From assembly GCF_963678635.1 (NCBI RefSeq), contig NC_087067.1:54368233-54432232 (forward strand): a stretch of DNA of 64,000 nucleotides, in the 5' to 3' direction. Position numbers and translations under genes: made by a program. The first letter of the stretch is position 1. Every line of letters starts with the position of its first letter. Positions 62,187-64,000 of this stretch are shown piece after piece. The notes beneath the pieces are model-generated. The model did not search any database. It worked only from the letters and a program-made list of their open reading frames with translations, and was not told the origin of the DNA. This DNA is from Symsagittifera roscoffensis. Taxonomy: Eukaryota > Xenacoelomorpha > Acoela > Convolutidae.

Positions 62187-62197
62187 ATCCAGAACTA

Positions 62198-63628
62198 ATG
62201 GAACCATATAACGCATGCAGATTAATACCCTTAGATAAGAATCCAGGGGTAAGACCCATAGGCATAGGAGAAGTTATGCGTAGGATAATAGGACGAACAA
62301 TAACTAAATGTCTAAAAAACGAACTCAAGTCGCTCGGTTCAAACTACCAACTCTGCTTAGGACAAAAATGTGGCATTGAATATGCGATCCGCACGCTAAG
62401 AGATCAATACAGCAAAACTTCCGCCGATGCTGTTTTACTGATAGATGCCGAAAACGCTTTCAACTCGCTGAACCGAAAGCTGGCATTAAAAAACATCGAA
62501 AATACCTGCCCTTCCCTTTTAACAGCGATTAGGAACTCCTACTCCAATCCATCTAAACTATTCGTTAACAAAAAAACAATCTACTCTCAAGAAGGGACAA
62601 CCCAGGGGGATTCACTAGCAATGGCCATGTACGGTCTAGCCATAATACCCCTCATAAAATTTTTATCAGTAGACGATGTAACCCAGAAATGGTACGCAGA
62701 CGACGGAAACGCAGTCGGTAAATTAAGCAATCTACGAACCGTCCTCGATAAAATTGTATCACTGGGTAAATTTTTCGGCTACCAGGTGAAAGCATCCAAA
62801 TGCCAACTCATTGTCAAAGATGAAAAACTCGGTGAAGCTCAGAAAATCTTCGCAAATACAGGAATCACTATAAAGGCACGAGCCCGAGTGCTTGGTTTAG
62901 TTATAGGAACAGAATCTGAATGTAAAAAGTTCCTCGAATTTCAACAGAATGAGCAAATCAAAATTTTGAAAAAACTAACGAAAATTGCTAAAACCTCCCC
63001 TCAAAACGTTTATGCCTGCTATAATAAAGGAGTTCAAGAAAAGCTTTCATTTCTTGCCAGGACAACGCCTAACACTATGGAAAACTTAGAAATATGTGAA
63101 AATATTATCAAAGAACAATTATTACCCAACCTAGTCGGTAAAGACACTTTAAACCCCCAGTTCCGTGAGATATCTTCCTTACCCCTTAAAATGGGCGGAC
63201 TTAACATCAAGCTGCCATCCGATCATGAAAGCTACCTAGAATGGTCTAAGGAAACATCACTGGTACTGGAATCTCAAGATCCTATTACAGCAGTAACACA
63301 GCAAGAAAAAATATGTACGAAAATCAAAAAATTGAAAACTGATAGAACAAATCGAAAAAAGACAAACCTCATTAAATCCTTAAATGAAACAGATAAATAC
63401 GCAATCGACCTGGCCTCTGAAAAGGGAGCCTCTAACTGGCTCAATGCTCTACCACTGAGCAGATACAACTTCAACCTGAATAAATCAGAGTTCAGAGATG
63501 GTATTTACTTAAGATACGGATGGGAACCAACCAAAACCCCACTCACATGTGCATGTGGTGCTGATTTTAACTTGGCACATGCGCTTCACTGTGCAAAAGG
63601 TGGTTACACACACATAAGACATAATTAA
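62198..63628 (+). pseudogene. Reverse transcriptase of a non-LTR element, nearly intact
   Basis: 476 codons open from an ATG at 62198. LIPLDKNPGVRPIGIGEVMR is the RT block typical of a LINE-like group with RPIGxGE. Then AVLLIDAENAFNSLNR (block A, catalytic Asp), SQEGTTQGDSLAMAMYGLA (block B) and WYADDGN (catalytic YADD at residues 166-169), followed by LPLKMGGLNIKLPSDH (thumb). The C-terminal CACGADFNLAHALHCAKGG and IRHN supply a CCHC-type motif, as in R2-like elements before the endonuclease. It ends at a TAA (63626-63628) beyond which homology continues. It copies element RNA at the target site. Confidence 0.85.
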
Positions 63629-64000
63629 ATCAGAGACACATTCGCCAACCTCATGAACGAGGTTTGCCATGACGTCGAGATTGAGCCGAAACTTCAGCCG
63701 TTGCAAGGCGAAAGCTTTGTCAACAATTCAACTACAACTGAAGATACAACTGAAGGCACGACTTGACATTAAGGCAAACGGACTCTGGGGTTCACGATTC
63801 AGCCGCGCTTTCTTTGATGTGAAAATTTTCAACCCCCATGCCAAAACATCGCAAAAACTGCAGAAGGATGCATACAAATACCACGAAACGCTGAAGAACT
63901 CCAAATATCAGCAAAGAATTTTAAACGTAGAGCAGAGTAGCTTCTGTCCGCTAATTTTTGGATGCACCGGTGGCGCTGCTCCAACAGCCACGCGGACGAT
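63629..64000 (+). pseudogene. Restriction-like endonuclease domain, non-LTR element (window-truncated)
   Basis: After the stop at 63628 the same frame continues IRDTFANLMNEV and PLQGESFVNN. A frameshift near 63755 leads to RLDIKANGLWG, AFFDVKIFNPHA and SSFCPLIFGCTGGAAPTATRT. The D...DVK arrangement is that of the PD-(D/E)XK nuclease found C-terminal to RT in R2-like LINEs. The element runs off the window. Confidence 0.65.

Overview
The window is animal (metazoan) nuclear DNA, AT-rich and heavily loaded with transposable elements. Two cellular genes can be recognised, both on the minus strand. The first is a five-exon farnesyltransferase beta subunit (FNTB), spread over 6864-32406. The second is a single-exon mitochondrial cardiolipin hydrolase / Zucchini (PLD6) at 35397-36029. 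Introns are GT-AG and the standard stop codons TAA and TAG are used. I cannot name the species; a retrotransposon-rich invertebrate is the most I can say.

Layout. 1-6840 is gene-free DNA with a hairpin MITE, tRNA-derived SINEs and an old tandem satellite of roughly 115-bp units. 6864-32406 is FNTB. Its third intron is about 21.5 kb long because a decayed 18.2-kb Ty3/gypsy-type LTR element (element 1, 10987-29183, opposite strand, 4-bp target duplication GCTG) sits inside it. Element 1 keeps recognisable gag, zinc knuckle, protease, reverse transcriptase, RNase H, integrase and an envelope-like region, all broken, plus one intact 373-codon reading frame of unknown function. 32440-35400 holds SINE, MITE and LINE fossils, followed by PLD6.

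36099-59033 is a second LTR retrotransposon (element 2, 22.9 kb, LTRs about 99% identical by eye, so young), starting 70 bp upstream of the PLD6 start codon. It is the most interesting object here. It has a 2.5-kb leader with a 14-bp minisatellite, then Gag-protease, RT-RNase H, integrase, an ORF ending in a degenerate macro-domain (TARG1/OARD1-like) module, a 2274-codon ORF with a complete SGNH/GDSL hydrolase plus a second degenerate SGNH-like module, and a 684-codon ORF of unknown family. The six ORFs form three pairs. Within each pair the reading frame is the same and is interrupted by a single stop codon. The RT and integrase ORFs are joined by a 4-nt overlap in the -1 frame. A strong splice-acceptor-like site with an ATG-free leader lies in front of the 2274-codon ORF.

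59374-59977 is a diverged LTR related to that of element 2. 60600-64000 is a decayed non-LTR (LINE-type) element: an SGNH-like ORF, a PHD-type zinc finger, a reverse transcriptase with YADD, a CCHC motif and a restriction-like endonuclease, cut off by the window end. SGNH-like domains therefore occur in two unrelated retroelements within this window.

All calls rest on reading motifs by eye; no database search was run.
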